Below the pieces are notes generated by a model. The model had not been told where the DNA came from and searched no databases. It saw nothing but the letters and a program-made list of their open reading frames with translations. This document shows, in pieces, positions 11,833 through 21,010 of a stretch of 64,000 nt of DNA (its first letter is position 1; each line of letters opens with the position of its first letter). The translations under genes were made by a program, and so were the position numbers. The DNA is taken from positions 2,985,501 to 3,049,500 of the forward strand of contig NC_007643.1 of the NCBI RefSeq assembly GCF_000013085.1, given 5' to 3'. This stretch comes from Rhodospirillum rubrum ATCC 11170. GTDB lineage: Bacteria; Pseudomonadota; Alphaproteobacteria; Rhodospirillales; Rhodospirillaceae.

Positions 11833-13854
11833 ATGAGTATCCGCGCCCGGCTGGACGCCGGCGAGCCATGGCCCCTGGGCGCCATGGCTCGCGAGGGCGG
11901 CGTCAATATCGCCGTCTTTTCCGAGGCGGCGACGCAAATCGATCTTTGCCTGTTCGACGGCGACCAGGAAACCCGCCTGCCTTTGCCCGCGCGCACCGGC
12001 GACATCTGGCATGGCTTCCTGCCCGGTGGCGGGCCGGGCTTGCGCTATGGCCTGCGCGCCCACGGCCCCTATGATCCGGGCCGGGGTCAGCGCTTCAATC
12101 CCCACAAGCTGCTGATCGATCCCGCCGCCCGCCGCCTGGACGGACCGGTGGTCTGGGACAAGGCGCTTTTTGGCTTCGATCCCGACCATCCGGAACGCGA
12201 TCTGTCGTTTTCCATCCGCGACAGCGCGGCCTTCGTGCCCAAGGCGGTGGTCGAGGCCGACCCCGCCACGCGCGCCTTGCGGTCCCCCCCCGATCCCGGC
12301 CGCCTGCTGATCTATGAGGCCCATGTCAAAGGCCTGACCCGCACCCATCCCCAGGTCGCCCCGGAGGCGCGCGGCACCTTTGATGGCGTCGCCGGATCGG
12401 CGGTGATCGCCCATCTCAAGCACATGGGCGTCACCGCCCTGGAACTGCTGCCGGTCTGGGCCTTCGCCGACGAACCCCACCTGCCGCCGCTCGGGCTGAC
12501 CAACTATTGGGGCTATAACCCGGTCTGCCTGACCGCCCCCCACGCCGCCTATGGCCCGCCCGACTCCTTCCGGCGCATGATCGATTGCCTCCATGGCGCC
12601 GATATCGCCGTGATCCTCGATGTCGTTCTCAACCATTCGGGCGAGGGCGACGAATACGGACCGACGCTCAGCTTCCGTGGTCTCGACAACGCCGCCTATT
12701 ACCGCCTCGATCCCACCGATCCCCGGCGCTACCTCAACGACAGCGCCTGCGGCAACACCCTGCGCATGGAGCATCCCCAGGTCTTGCGGCTGGCGATGGA
12801 CGCCTTGCGCTATTGGGTGGGGGTGATGGGGGTGGATGGCTTCCGCTTCGATCTCGCCGTCACTCCGGCCCGCCACAAGGGGGCTTTCGATCCCAGCGGT
12901 CCCTTCCTCAGCGCCATCGCCCAGGATCCGCTGCTCTCGCGCGCCCTGGTGATCGCCGAGCCCTGGGATGTCGGCCCCGGTGGCTATCAGGCCGGCCGTT
13001 TCCCCAAGTCCTGGATGGAATGGAACGATCTGGCCCGCGACGGCTTGCGCCGCTTCTGGCTGGCCAATGGCCGATCGGGGGATCTGGCCGCGGTGCTGGC
13101 CGGCTGCGCCGCGCGCTATGCCCCCTCGGGTCGCGGTCCAAGGGCCGGGGTTTCCTATATCAGCGCCCACGACGGCTTCACCCTGGCCGATATGGTCAGC
13201 TATGGCCATCGCCACAACAACGCCAATGGCGAGAGCAACCGCGACGGATCGGCGATCGAGCTTTCGGCCAATCACGGGGTCGAAGGCCCGACCAACGATT
13301 TGGCCATCCGCTCGTTACGCGATCGCCAACGGCGCAATCTGCTGGCCTGCCTGCTGTTGTCGCTGGGCGTGCCGATGATCCGCGGCGGCGATGAACTGGG
13401 CCAAACCCAGCAGGGCAACAACAACGTCTATTGTCAGGATAACCCGCTCAATTGGCTTGATTGGGGCGGCGCCGATGCGAATTTCGCCGCCTTCGCCGCC
13501 CGCGCCGGCGCCCTGCGGGCAAGACTGCCCCAATTGGGCCGGGCGAGTTTTCTCAACGGCTTCCCCGACGCCAAGGGGAAACGCGACGTGGTCTGGCTGC
13601 GCCCCGATGGCGGCGAAATGAGCCCCGCCGATTGGGACGCCCTGCCCCGCTTGCTGGCCATGCGGCTGACCGGCGCCGAGAAGGCTTCCGACCTGCTGGT
13701 GCTGATCAATGGCCAGCCCCACGAGCAATCCTTCCGCCTGCCCCCCGGTCCGGCCTGGACGATCGCCCTGCGCAGCGCCGGCGACGACGCGCCCGCCGCC
13801 GCCGGGTCCAGTCTGGTGGTGCCGGAAATGTCGCTGGTCGCCCTCACCAGTTAA
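11833..13854 (+). CDS. glgX: Glycogen debranching enzyme GlgX
   Basis: GH13 isoamylase-type enzyme that hydrolyses alpha-1,6 branches of phosphorylase-limited glycogen. The 673-residue sequence has the N-terminal CBM48 (GGVNIAVFSEAATQIDLCLFD) and catalytic motifs DGFRFDLAVTPA, VIAEPWDVGPGGYQ and SAHDGFTLADMVSY. The start is set at the ATG at 11833, immediately after the glgB stop; the frame upstream lies inside glgB. Its TAA overlaps by four bases the stop codon of the convergent phage-like gene, so no intergenic terminator separates the two units. Confidence 0.95.
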   Translation: MSIRARLDAGEPWPLGAMAREGGVNIAVFSEAATQIDLCLFDGDQETRLPLPARTGDIWHGFLPGGGPGLRYGLRAHGPYDPGRGQRFNPHKLLIDPAARRLDGPVVWDKALFGFDPDHPERDLSFSIRDSAAFVPKAVVEADPATRALRSPPDPGRLLIYEAHVKGLTRTHPQVAPEARGTFDGVAGSAVIAHLKHMGVTALELLPVWAFADEPHLPPLGLTNYWGYNPVCLTAPHAAYGPPDSFRRMIDCLHGADIAVILDVVLNHSGEGDEYGPTLSFRGLDNAAYYRLDPTDPRRYLNDSACGNTLRMEHPQVLRLAMDALRYWVGVMGVDGFRFDLAVTPARHKGAFDPSGPFLSAIAQDPLLSRALVIAEPWDVGPGGYQAGRFPKSWMEWNDLARDGLRRFWLANGRSGDLAAVLAGCAARYAPSGRGPRAGVSYISAHDGFTLADMVSYGHRHNNANGESNRDGSAIELSANHGVEGPTNDLAIRSLRDRQRRNLLACLLLSLGVPMIRGGDELGQTQQGNNNVYCQDNPLNWLDWGGADANFAAFAARAGALRARLPQLGRASFLNGFPDAKGKRDVVWLRPDGGEMSPADWDALPRLLAMRLTGAEKASDLLVLINGQPHEQSFRLPPGPAWTIALRSAGDDAPAAAGSSLVVPEMSLVALTS

Positions 13855-15368
13855 AAAGGCTCGCCGATCAGCCCATGGCCCTGGAGCAGCAAGCGCAGGG
13901 TTTCCAGGCGGGTCGCCAGTTCCTTGATGTTGCGGTCATGGGCGGCCAGGGCGGTCCCCAGGGCGGCGCCAACCGCCGCGTCCGAATAGTGATCGCCGGT
14001 GGACAGGCTGAAAGGGGCGTCGCGCAACACCCCCGTCGCCGTCTGCCCCAGGCCGCTGGTCTCCAGGGCGGCCAAAGGCGCCGGAACATCGATGCGTCTG
14101 ACCTGGGCGACGATCCATTTACCGCCGCCCAGGCTGACGAACTGGGCGATGCGCCCCTCGAGGATCATCCGGGTCGATCCGGCGTAATCCAGGCCACCGG
14201 CGGCGCTAACGCTTACCCGCGCGCCGACGGACGGCCCGGCGGCGATCCACAGGCCATCGCCGGCGGGAATGGCGGCGGCCGCCGGAGGCAGCGTGACCTG
14301 GGCGCCGTTGGCGGCGACGATCAGCGTTCCCATATCGGCGGCGATGACGGCGATCGCCCCTGAAAGCGCCAGCGCCGTCCGCCACGGACGGATGCGGACG
14401 GGGGTGCCGGCCAGCGGCTGCCGACTGGCGATCAGCCACACCCCCGCCCCCTGATGGACCAACCAAGCCCGCTCGTTGGTGAACTCGATCTGGGTATAGG
14501 GCGGCTCGATGGCGCCGGCCACCGCCTTGGCGGTCACGCTGCCGGTGGCCGGCGCCTCCAGCCACAGGGACTCGCCGGCGACGAAGCCGCTGGCCGGCAG
14601 GCGCAGCACCGTGCCGGCCTGGGCCTTGAGCAGGCAGCCAAGATCGGCCGGGGTCAGCGTGCGGGTTCCCGAGATCGCCACCTGGGCCCGCCACGCCCCG
14701 CCGGCCGCCGGCCCCGGCACCCCCGCCGCTCCGGCTTCGCCGGCCGGCACGATCACCGGATCGGCCAGCACCCCCTCGCCGGCCAGCGCTTCCTGAATTA
14801 CCTCAAGCGTCCATAGGCCGGCGCCGGCGCCATAGGCGCGGATGGTCCCGGCCAGCCAGCGCCCGCCGTCGCCCTGGCTGAAGGCCTTGACCCGCATCCC
14901 CGGGGTGAAGGCCAGCCCGCCCGACACCTCGAAAACCGCCACCCCGCCCAAGCTTAAGATCGGGGTCGAGGGGCTGTCGGTCATGGTCCCGGCCAGGGCC
15001 ATCCAGCGGCCGGCGCGCAGATCGCCCCACCACGTCGCCGCCACATGGCCGACCACGCAGAAAAAACTGCCCCCCATCCGCGCGACCACATCGCCGCGCG
15101 CATAGGCCGCCCCCGTCGCCCAGGCGCCGCGCGGCTCGGTGTCGGGGGCGGGCAGATCGAAGCCGTCGCTGGTGCCGTCGCTATAGGTCAGGGTCAGGCG
15201 ATAGCCCTGTTGCGACAGGCTGGCGATGCCACGCCCGGGGGCGCCGCCGGCGCTTTCCACCGCCAAGCGCAGGTTGTGGAAATTGCGGTCGACCTCGGCG
15301 GCGGTCAGGGGCGCGCCCTTGCCCGCGCCCCATTGGGCATCCGGGGTGCGATAGGTGATGCTGACCAT
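13851..15368 (-). CDS. Phage-like tail fibre or distal tail protein
   Basis: A 505-residue protein, last gene of the phage-like block. The N-terminus (ITYRTPDAQWGAGKGAPLTA, then AEVDRNF) has the layout common at the start of tail fibres and tail-associated proteins. It continues with repetitive Gly/Ala-rich beta-type sequence and ends with a short helix (AAHDRNIKELATRLETLRLL). Nothing identifies an enzymatic domain. AGGAG lies about seven bases upstream of the ATG at 15368. Function is inferred from context and composition. Confidence 0.6.
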   Translation of the reverse strand: MVSITYRTPDAQWGAGKGAPLTAAEVDRNFHNLRLAVESAGGAPGRGIASLSQQGYRLTLTYSDGTSDGFDLPAPDTEPRGAWATGAAYARGDVVARMGGSFFCVVGHVAATWWGDLRAGRWMALAGTMTDSPSTPILSLGGVAVFEVSGGLAFTPGMRVKAFSQGDGGRWLAGTIRAYGAGAGLWTLEVIQEALAGEGVLADPVIVPAGEAGAAGVPGPAAGGAWRAQVAISGTRTLTPADLGCLLKAQAGTVLRLPASGFVAGESLWLEAPATGSVTAKAVAGAIEPPYTQIEFTNERAWLVHQGAGVWLIASRQPLAGTPVRIRPWRTALALSGAIAVIAADMGTLIVAANGAQVTLPPAAAAIPAGDGLWIAAGPSVGARVSVSAAGGLDYAGSTRMILEGRIAQFVSLGGGKWIVAQVRRIDVPAPLAALETSGLGQTATGVLRDAPFSLSTGDHYSDAAVGAALGTALAAHDRNIKELATRLETLRLLLQGHGLIGEPF

Positions 15369-15380
15369 CGGTGGCTCCTT

Positions 15381-15433
15381 GCGGTCCGGGCGAATCGCCC
15401 GAACTCGTCGGTCCGGACGGATCGCCCGAACTC
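15381..15433. repeat. Two tandem 27-bp units containing a palindrome
   Basis: Between two phage-like genes a ~27-bp unit (core GGTCCGGGCGAATCGCCCG followed by AACTC) occurs twice in tandem with a few changes. In the unit at 15387-15401 the sequence CGGGCGAATCGCCCG is a perfect 7-bp inverted repeat around one base; in the other it is imperfect. It may be a protein-binding site, an RNA hairpin or a slippage product. Confidence 0.7.
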
Positions 15434-15758
15434 ATCTGGTGAAGACAAGGCTCATGCGGCGGCCGGCGCCGTCGCGGAACGACACGCGCACGGCGCGCTC
15501 GACATCGACCCAGGCGCCCGAGCCATCGCTGGCGGTGACGCGTTCCATGCGGGTTTCCCGCGCCACCTCGGTCCAGATCTTTTCCGGGCTGGCGGCGGGC
15601 GTCGATGGATCGCGCAAGACCCGCTTCACCGGCACCAGGGCGCCGGCGCAAAAGCCGCCGGCATCGGCATTGACGGCGGCGGTGCGTTCGGGCTCGGCCG
15701 CCGGCGGGCGCGGCGGCTCCTGAAGGGCGCGGAGCAGACGGGTCAGGGTATCGGACAT
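15432..15758 (-). CDS. Small phage-block protein of unknown function
   Basis: 108 residues; N-terminal helix (SDTLTRLLRALQEPPRPP) followed by a compact region ending RVSFRDGAGRRMSLVFTR. I recognise no family. It sits five bases after the preceding phage-like gene in the same orientation, so it is probably translated as part of the structural operon. A tail accessory role is inference. Confidence 0.5.
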   Translation of the reverse strand: MSDTLTRLLRALQEPPRPPAAEPERTAAVNADAGGFCAGALVPVKRVLRDPSTPAASPEKIWTEVARETRMERVTASDGSGAWVDVERAVRVSFRDGAGRRMSLVFTR

Positions 15759-15763
15759 GGCGA

Positions 15764-17017
15764 TCAGGCCTCCCGAAGGGCGCAGGGCTCGAAGCGGGCA
15801 AGCGTCGCCTCGCTGGCCGGCGGCGGGGCGGCGCCGGCTGGACCATCAAACCGCCAGTCCACGAAATCGCGGCTGATCGCCCCCTTCAGACCGCCGGCGC
15901 CATCGCTCAGCGTCAGCAGCCACTCGGCCGGGGTGTCGGACTGGTCCGGGGCGCCCAGGCAATAGGCGGCAAGCACGGCATGGCCGGCCGGGGCGGCGAA
16001 AAAGGCGGGCGCCGGCGCGGTCTGCGCGCCGATAACCAACACGCCGTCGGCGCCTGGGGCGAGCAGCGGCGCCTGGGGCGTGCCGCCCCGGCAGCGCCGC
16101 GCCGTCATCACCAGCCGGTCGCCCGGCCACAAGCCGCCCAAACCGGTGGTCGGATCGGTGGGCGCGGCCTCGCCGCCGGCGCGGATCATCACCCCTCGCG
16201 GCTGCCCAAGGCCATCGACCATCGCCACCGACCCGGTCTCGGCCACCTCGACGGCGGCCTCGCCGGGGACCATGCGGAACAGCCGATGGCTCTCGCCCTG
16301 GGCCGTGGCGCGGCTGGCGGCGATCCAGAAGGCGCCGCCCCAGGCGCAGACCGCCGTCGTCCTCCAAAAGACCGGGCCATCGCCAACCGGCGCCCCGCCC
16401 TCGACCAGCCGCCGGCTTTGCCACAGATCGGCGGTTTCCACCGCCAGCGGCGCCCGCCCCAGGTGATCGGGCAAGCCGGCGCTTTGGCAGCCGACCAGGA
16501 TGCGTCCGTCAAGAACGGCGGTGCCGGCCAGGGCGGTCATCGTCGCCAGGGCGATGGCGCTTTGTGGATCATCGACCTGCCCGACCACGGACAGCGCGAC
16601 CGGCTGGGCGCCCTGGCGCGCGGCGACCAGATACTGTTCAGGCAGGGCACCCCGGGCACCGGTGATCAGCCACAGGTCGCCGCCAAGCCGATGCAGGCGG
16701 GCCATCAGCGGAACGGGCAGATTGGCGCTGCGCCACGCCGGCGACAGTTGGGCAAGACCGGCGGGCTGGCCAAACAGCGCCATGCTCCCCCCGTCCTCGC
16801 CGAGAAGCAAACCAACCACCCCCTCCCCGTCGGCGGTCAGATCGGCCAGACCCTCCAGAACGGCCAGCGGCGCCCCCCGGCGATCGAACAGATGAAGCTG
16901 AACCCGGTCGCGCCCGCCTTCCAAAACCCGGTGGCGAAAGACCAGCAGCCCGGGTGGCCGGCCGAAGGACATGTCGCGCAGGATCGAAAAGGGATCAAGG
17001 CACAGGGGCTTACCCAT
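15764..17017 (-). CDS. Phage-block protein, possible beta-rich tail protein
   Basis: A 417-residue protein beginning MGKPLCLDPFSILRDMSFGR. It has repeated short blocks of hydrophobic/Gly/Trp-containing strands (LFDRRGAPLAVLEGL, DLWLITGARG, GAFWIAASRAT, DGVLVIGAQTA) that suggest a beta-propeller or beta-sandwich fold, but I recognise no named domain. The ATG at 17017 overlaps the end of the upstream tail gene by eight bases, so it is translationally coupled. A longer frame up to 17332 is antisense noise inside that gene. Confidence 0.55.
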   Translation of the reverse strand: MGKPLCLDPFSILRDMSFGRPPGLLVFRHRVLEGGRDRVQLHLFDRRGAPLAVLEGLADLTADGEGVVGLLLGEDGGSMALFGQPAGLAQLSPAWRSANLPVPLMARLHRLGGDLWLITGARGALPEQYLVAARQGAQPVALSVVGQVDDPQSAIALATMTALAGTAVLDGRILVGCQSAGLPDHLGRAPLAVETADLWQSRRLVEGGAPVGDGPVFWRTTAVCAWGGAFWIAASRATAQGESHRLFRMVPGEAAVEVAETGSVAMVDGLGQPRGVMIRAGGEAAPTDPTTGLGGLWPGDRLVMTARRCRGGTPQAPLLAPGADGVLVIGAQTAPAPAFFAAPAGHAVLAAYCLGAPDQSDTPAEWLLTLSDGAGGLKGAISRDFVDWRFDGPAGAAPPPASEATLARFEPCALREA

Positions 17018-18986
17018 GACCGCCGTCCCGCAGATCGATGGTCGGCGGCAAGCCGAAGCGCCCGGCGGCCTGCACGGTGATCGTCTGGTGAATCTGATCG
17101 TCGGCGGCCAGCGGCCGCAGGGCCAGACAGACATCGGTGGGAACGTCAAACAGCAGGCGCTTGGGGCTGATCGCCCCCTGGCGATGGGTCCACAGATAGG
17201 CGTCCTGCTCGCCAGCCAGATTGCGCAGGCACAGGCCGCTGACCAGATCGGCCGCCCCCCAGGCGAAAGCCCCGGCCAGACGGTCGGTCGGCTGGTCGGC
17301 GGCGTAATCGAAAATCGCCACGTCCAGGCCATCCCCCTCGTCGCCGCGCACCACCCCTCCGGTGGTCAGCGTGAAATCTTCGGCGTAATCCTCGGCATAG
17401 GTCGCCCGCCCCGGATCGGCGGGGGCCATCGACCCGCCGCCACCGACCGAACAGGCGATCTCGACCTCGACCCAGCAGCCGCGCCCCTGCCAAACAAACC
17501 GGTAGTCAACCACCTTGCCACTCGCCCGGCCGCCGGGCAGCGTCGCCGCGACCAGGCTCAGCGTCGTATCGAGATCGATGGCCAGCGCGCGCGCCGACCA
17601 GCCAGGCAAGCGGGCGCGCAAGCTGACGCAGCGTTGGGCGAAGGCCAGCCGCACCGCCATCACCCGCAGCATATGGGCGACCGCCCGCCGGCCGCGCGGC
17701 GTATGGAAAAAGCTGGCATGGAGCGGATCGCCGATGGCCGTTTCCGCCCCGCCCGCCGACAAGCCGGTCGGCGGGATCTCGGCGCTTGGGCCGCCACCCT
17801 TGGGCCGCGACAGGGCGAGCAGGCTCGCGCAATCGCAAGGCGCGGGGTCGGCGGCCGGCACCTGCGTTTCGGCGCCGACATCGCGCAGGCCAAAGCTCAG
17901 GCGCTCGCCCTCGCCAGCGCCCGGCCAGTCAACCGCCAGATGGCTTTCCAGCCGACAGCTCAGGCTTTGCCGACGGCTTTGGCGGATCTCCCAGCGCGCC
18001 GTCAGCACCGGCCAATAGGCGCGCTTGGCAAAGCAGATCCAGCCCGCGCCCGCGCCCATCGGAAACAGGCTCGAGCGTGCCGCCGTTGGGCCGAAGCCCA
18101 CGCCCTGCCCCCCGGCCAGTCCGGTCCCCGCCCCGACCACCACGGTGGTGCCCTCATCGGACAGCAGCACGCGCTCCTCGTCGCCGAGCGAGTCTTCCAT
18201 CGCCGGCAACTCACAGGCCACCAGGGCCGAGGTCACCGCCTTATAGCCGCTGGCCCCGCCCAGGCCGGCGCCGGGCTTGGGCCAGCCATCGGCGAAATCC
18301 TCGGGCCGCGACAAGGTGACCAAAGGACCGCCGGCCTCGCGGGCGATCAGGGCGCCGAGATCGACCGTGCCGCCGCCGCGCTGCAGCCAGCGCGCATCGA
18401 CCACCCCCTCCACCCAGGCCGGCGGCGACCGCTGGGGCCGGCGCAGGTCAAGCGAGCCCTCGGCGATGTCGCCCGGGCCGAAGCTCAGGCTTTTGCCGCC
18501 CCATAGGCCGTGGGAAACGCCGACCGCGCCATCAAGGCGGTCAACGATCAGCCGGGCGAACCAGCCATCGAGGATCTCCTCGGGTTCGTCCTCGCGGCCC
18601 TCATTGATGAACAGGGCGTCATAGCCCGGGGCGCGTTTGTAAGGGGCGAGGGCGGCGGCGATGCGGGCGGTGGCGTCGCCGGTCCGCGCGTCGAACAACA
18701 GGGTCAAAAACGCTCCGGCGGCACCATCGGGCACCTCGGCCAAAACGCCGCGGAACAGCCCGACGACGGCACCGCCGTCCAGTCTGGCGGACATCACCGC
18801 ATGGCGCTGGCCTTGCGGTCCGCCCAGCCGCCGCCGACCGCGCGCCACGCTGACCCGGGCGCGCGGCGCCTCGCCTTCAACGGCGCGGATTTCCAAAGCC
18901 AAGATCGCCTCGTCGGCGCGGGCATGGACCAGGGGATCGAAGCCCTCGTCGGCGGCGACCCAGGCGAAATACAGGCGCGGCGCCAT
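17010..18986 (-). CDS. Large phage tail/baseplate-type protein
   Basis: At 658 residues this is the largest gene product of the phage-like block. The N-terminus (MAPRLYFAWVAADEGFDPLV) is followed by a mostly beta-rich sequence with cysteine-containing blocks (DPAPCDCASLLAL; QRCVSLRARLPGW). No tape-measure-like coiled coil or long hydrophobic helix is present. Position after the connector genes suggests a tail hub or tubular/adaptor component. Assignment is from context; no catalytic motif was seen. Confidence 0.55.
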   Translation of the reverse strand: MAPRLYFAWVAADEGFDPLVHARADEAILALEIRAVEGEAPRARVSVARGRRRLGGPQGQRHAVMSARLDGGAVVGLFRGVLAEVPDGAAGAFLTLLFDARTGDATARIAAALAPYKRAPGYDALFINEGREDEPEEILDGWFARLIVDRLDGAVGVSHGLWGGKSLSFGPGDIAEGSLDLRRPQRSPPAWVEGVVDARWLQRGGGTVDLGALIAREAGGPLVTLSRPEDFADGWPKPGAGLGGASGYKAVTSALVACELPAMEDSLGDEERVLLSDEGTTVVVGAGTGLAGGQGVGFGPTAARSSLFPMGAGAGWICFAKRAYWPVLTARWEIRQSRRQSLSCRLESHLAVDWPGAGEGERLSFGLRDVGAETQVPAADPAPCDCASLLALSRPKGGGPSAEIPPTGLSAGGAETAIGDPLHASFFHTPRGRRAVAHMLRVMAVRLAFAQRCVSLRARLPGWSARALAIDLDTTLSLVAATLPGGRASGKVVDYRFVWQGRGCWVEVEIACSVGGGGSMAPADPGRATYAEDYAEDFTLTTGGVVRGDEGDGLDVAIFDYAADQPTDRLAGAFAWGAADLVSGLCLRNLAGEQDAYLWTHRQGAISPKRLLFDVPTDVCLALRPLAADDQIHQTITVQAAGRFGLPPTIDLRDGGHG

Positions 18987-18989
18987 CGT

Positions 18990-19517
18990 TCAAACCTCCT
19001 CGAGCAACAGGCGCCAGGGGTGGCGCCCCTCCCATTCCAGCAGGCCCAGCGACCAGTCGCGCACCATCATCGTCAGGATCGGGCGGACCATCACGCAGAC
19101 CGCGCCGGCATGGGGGGCGAGGCGCAGGCTCATCCCGTCGCTTTCGACCACACGGTAATCGGCGCCCTCGCCGTCAAAGGCGGCGACATCGCCGGCGACA
19201 AAGGGGCGTTCGGCGGTCCAGGCGTCGATCCCCGGCGCCAGCACCGCCCCCAGGCGGGCGGCGCAGGTCACCCTCAGTTCGATCCCCGGCCACAGGCTGG
19301 CGAAGGCGGGCGGGCGAACGTCGCTTGCCGAAAGGGCAAGCGCGTATTTCGTTCCGGGCAGGGCGGCGAAGCGGGCCGTTCCCTCTTGATCGCGCCAGAA
19401 TTCGCCGCGCGGCAGCGGCGTCAGCACATGATGGGTGCCGCGCGCGCTCCATTTCTGCAACAGCGCCGGACCGTCGATTTCCAGGCCGCTGTCGGGCGGC
19501 GGGGGCGAAGGGGTCAT
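18990..19517 (-). CDS. Phage-block protein of unknown function
   Basis: 175 residues; a Pro-rich N-terminus followed by beta-type sequence (WPGIELRVTCAARLGAVLAP) and a C-terminus WEGRHPWRLLLEEV. No family recognised. It overlaps the small upstream ORF by four bases and is three bases from the next gene, so it belongs to the operon. A tail-completion or minor tail role is inference from order. Confidence 0.5.
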   Translation of the reverse strand: MTPSPPPPDSGLEIDGPALLQKWSARGTHHVLTPLPRGEFWRDQEGTARFAALPGTKYALALSASDVRPPAFASLWPGIELRVTCAARLGAVLAPGIDAWTAERPFVAGDVAAFDGEGADYRVVESDGMSLRLAPHAGAVCVMVRPILTMMVRDWSLGLLEWEGRHPWRLLLEEV

Positions 19518-19708
19518 CGCACCCCCCTTTGCGGCGGCGCCAGCAGGAACCGCCCGGCCTCGTCCAGGTTTTCGCTCCAGTTGGCGCTCCAGCTTGCGCC
19601 CCCCGGCCGAACCACCGCCGACCCGGCCGCAGGGGCAGAAGCCGAGCGGACAGTCATTTGGACAAGCGCGCCGACCGGATCGGCGCTCGACTCATCATCG
19701 GCGGGCAT
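19514..19708 (-). CDS. Very small phage-block protein
   Basis: A 64-residue ORF (MPADDESSADPVGALVQMTV...) filling the space between two block genes with two bases before it and a four-base overlap after it. Such tight packing argues that it is translated. Composition is Ser/Ala-rich; no family recognised. Confidence 0.4.
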   Translation of the reverse strand: MPADDESSADPVGALVQMTVRSASAPAAGSAVVRPGGASWSANWSENLDEAGRFLLAPPQRGVR

Positions 19709-19710
19709 TC

Positions 19711-20094
19711 TCACCTCCAGGCCAAAGCGTGATAGGGCAGATCCAGGCTCACCGTCCAAAAGGCGCCCGCGCCCTGGCCGCCGCCGCGCAGCAGAACGCC
19801 GGTCGCCACCACGGCGGTAGCGGCGCCCATCTGCCGCCCCGACAGCCCGGCATCAAACGCCTCGGTCGCCGCCTCGGCCGCCGTGGCCCCCTGGCCCAGC
19901 GGCAGATGCAGGCAAAGCCGCAGGGTTCCCGTCTCTTCGCGGGTGGTGGCGTCCCCCGCCGCCGTCATCGGGGCGAAGCGCGCCAGGACGAAGGGCCGCC
20001 CCGGCGGCGGCCGGGCCTCGCGGTTCTCAAAGACCACCGGCAGCGGCGAGACCGCCCGCAGGCGCGCTTCCAGCAGGGCGCGAAGGACGGTCAT
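19711..20094 (-). CDS. Phage-block protein, possible tail terminator or minor tail protein
   Basis: 127 residues; starts MTVLRALLEARLRAVSPLPV, a helix-then-strand layout seen in tail-terminator-like proteins, and ends FWTVSLDLPYHALAWR. Overlaps the upstream gene by four bases (ATGA-type). The role is suggested by size and order after the connectors only. Confidence 0.45.
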   Translation of the reverse strand: MTVLRALLEARLRAVSPLPVVFENREARPPPGRPFVLARFAPMTAAGDATTREETGTLRLCLHLPLGQGATAAEAATEAFDAGLSGRQMGAATAVVATGVLLRGGGQGAGAFWTVSLDLPYHALAWR

Positions 20095-20486
20095 GGGCTT
20101 TCCTCCGGCCCTTCGGGGCGCAGGTCCGCGCGAAACACCAGCCCCAGCCCGACCGAGCGATCCTCGGCGGTGATCAGCCGATAGCGTTCACCGGCCACCT
20201 CCAGGTGATCATTGGCGCGCGGCGGCGGCGCCTGCCCGGGGGCGATCAGCGCCGGGCGATCGCCGGGCAACCGCAGCGGATCGTTGGCCGAAGCCGATGC
20301 CGAAGCCGCGCCGCCGATCGACAGCAGCACGACGCGCACCGACCACCGGGCGCCGCCGTCGCCCTCGTCATCGGGAAAGGCGGGGCTGGCGGTCAGAACC
20401 GCCGGGATCACCGCCGATCCGGCGCTGACCAGCACCTTGTCGACCATCGCGGCGAAACGGGCCTGGGCGGCAAGCATGGTGCTCAT
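20091..20486 (-). CDS. Phage-block head-completion-type protein
   Basis: 131 residues with a helical N-terminus (LAAQARFAAMVDKVLVSAGS) and a beta-rich C-terminal half (ANDHLEVAGERYRLITAEDR). Size, fold impression and position between the connector and tail genes suit a head-closure protein. Four-base overlaps with both neighbours. No named family recognised. Confidence 0.45.
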   Translation of the reverse strand: MSTMLAAQARFAAMVDKVLVSAGSAVIPAVLTASPAFPDDEGDGGARWSVRVVLLSIGGAASASASANDPLRLPGDRPALIAPGQAPPPRANDHLEVAGERYRLITAEDRSVGLGLVFRADLRPEGPEESP

Positions 20487-21010
20487 CCCCGGGCCACCCG
20501 GGCCGTGCCGTCGCGCAGCAGCGGCGCGAGCAGGGCCTCGACCACCGGCGGGGTCGTCGGCGCCGGGCTATTCACGGCATAGGCGGTGCGCGTGGTCAGG
20601 GTATCGACCCGCACCAGTTCCTCGGCGATGCGCCCCGCCGTCGGCGGATCGGGGGCGAGCGGTCCGGCCAGGGCGCGGGCGGCCAGTTCGCAGGCGGCCA
20701 TCGCCACCTCGCGCGGCACCCGGTCGCTCTCGATCGGCGCGCCCGAGCGATCGAAAGCCTCCCGGCGTGGCCAGCACAGCCCCTGGGTCCGGCCTTTAAG
20801 CCGCCGGCCGGCGAAGCGCGCCCCGTAAACCCTGTCCACATAGCCGGCGGCCTCGCGCAGGGCGCCTTCGCGGTCGCCGGCTTCCGCCCCCGCCCAGGCG
20901 GTCGCCAGAGCGGCATGGGGCCGGGCGGCCCAATAGGCGTCCGCTTCGATCAGGGCGATGAAACTATCGGCATCGGGCCGGCCGCCGCCGTCTTCAACGA
21001 TCAGGCTCAT
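20483..21010 (-). CDS. Head-tail connector-like protein
   Basis: 175 residues starting MSLIVEDGGGRPDADSFIAL, with the helical pattern (YWAARPHAA, EAAGYVDRVYG, LCWPRREAFDRSGAPIESD, VPREVAMAACELA) of phage adaptor proteins of the DnaT-like/gp6-like connector type. The ATG at 21010 overlaps the stop of the upstream gene (ATGA), so I reject the much longer frame upstream. Likely forms the ring beneath the portal. Confidence 0.65.
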   Translation of the reverse strand: MSLIVEDGGGRPDADSFIALIEADAYWAARPHAALATAWAGAEAGDREGALREAAGYVDRVYGARFAGRRLKGRTQGLCWPRREAFDRSGAPIESDRVPREVAMAACELAARALAGPLAPDPPTAGRIAEELVRVDTLTTRTAYAVNSPAPTTPPVVEALLAPLLRDGTARVARG

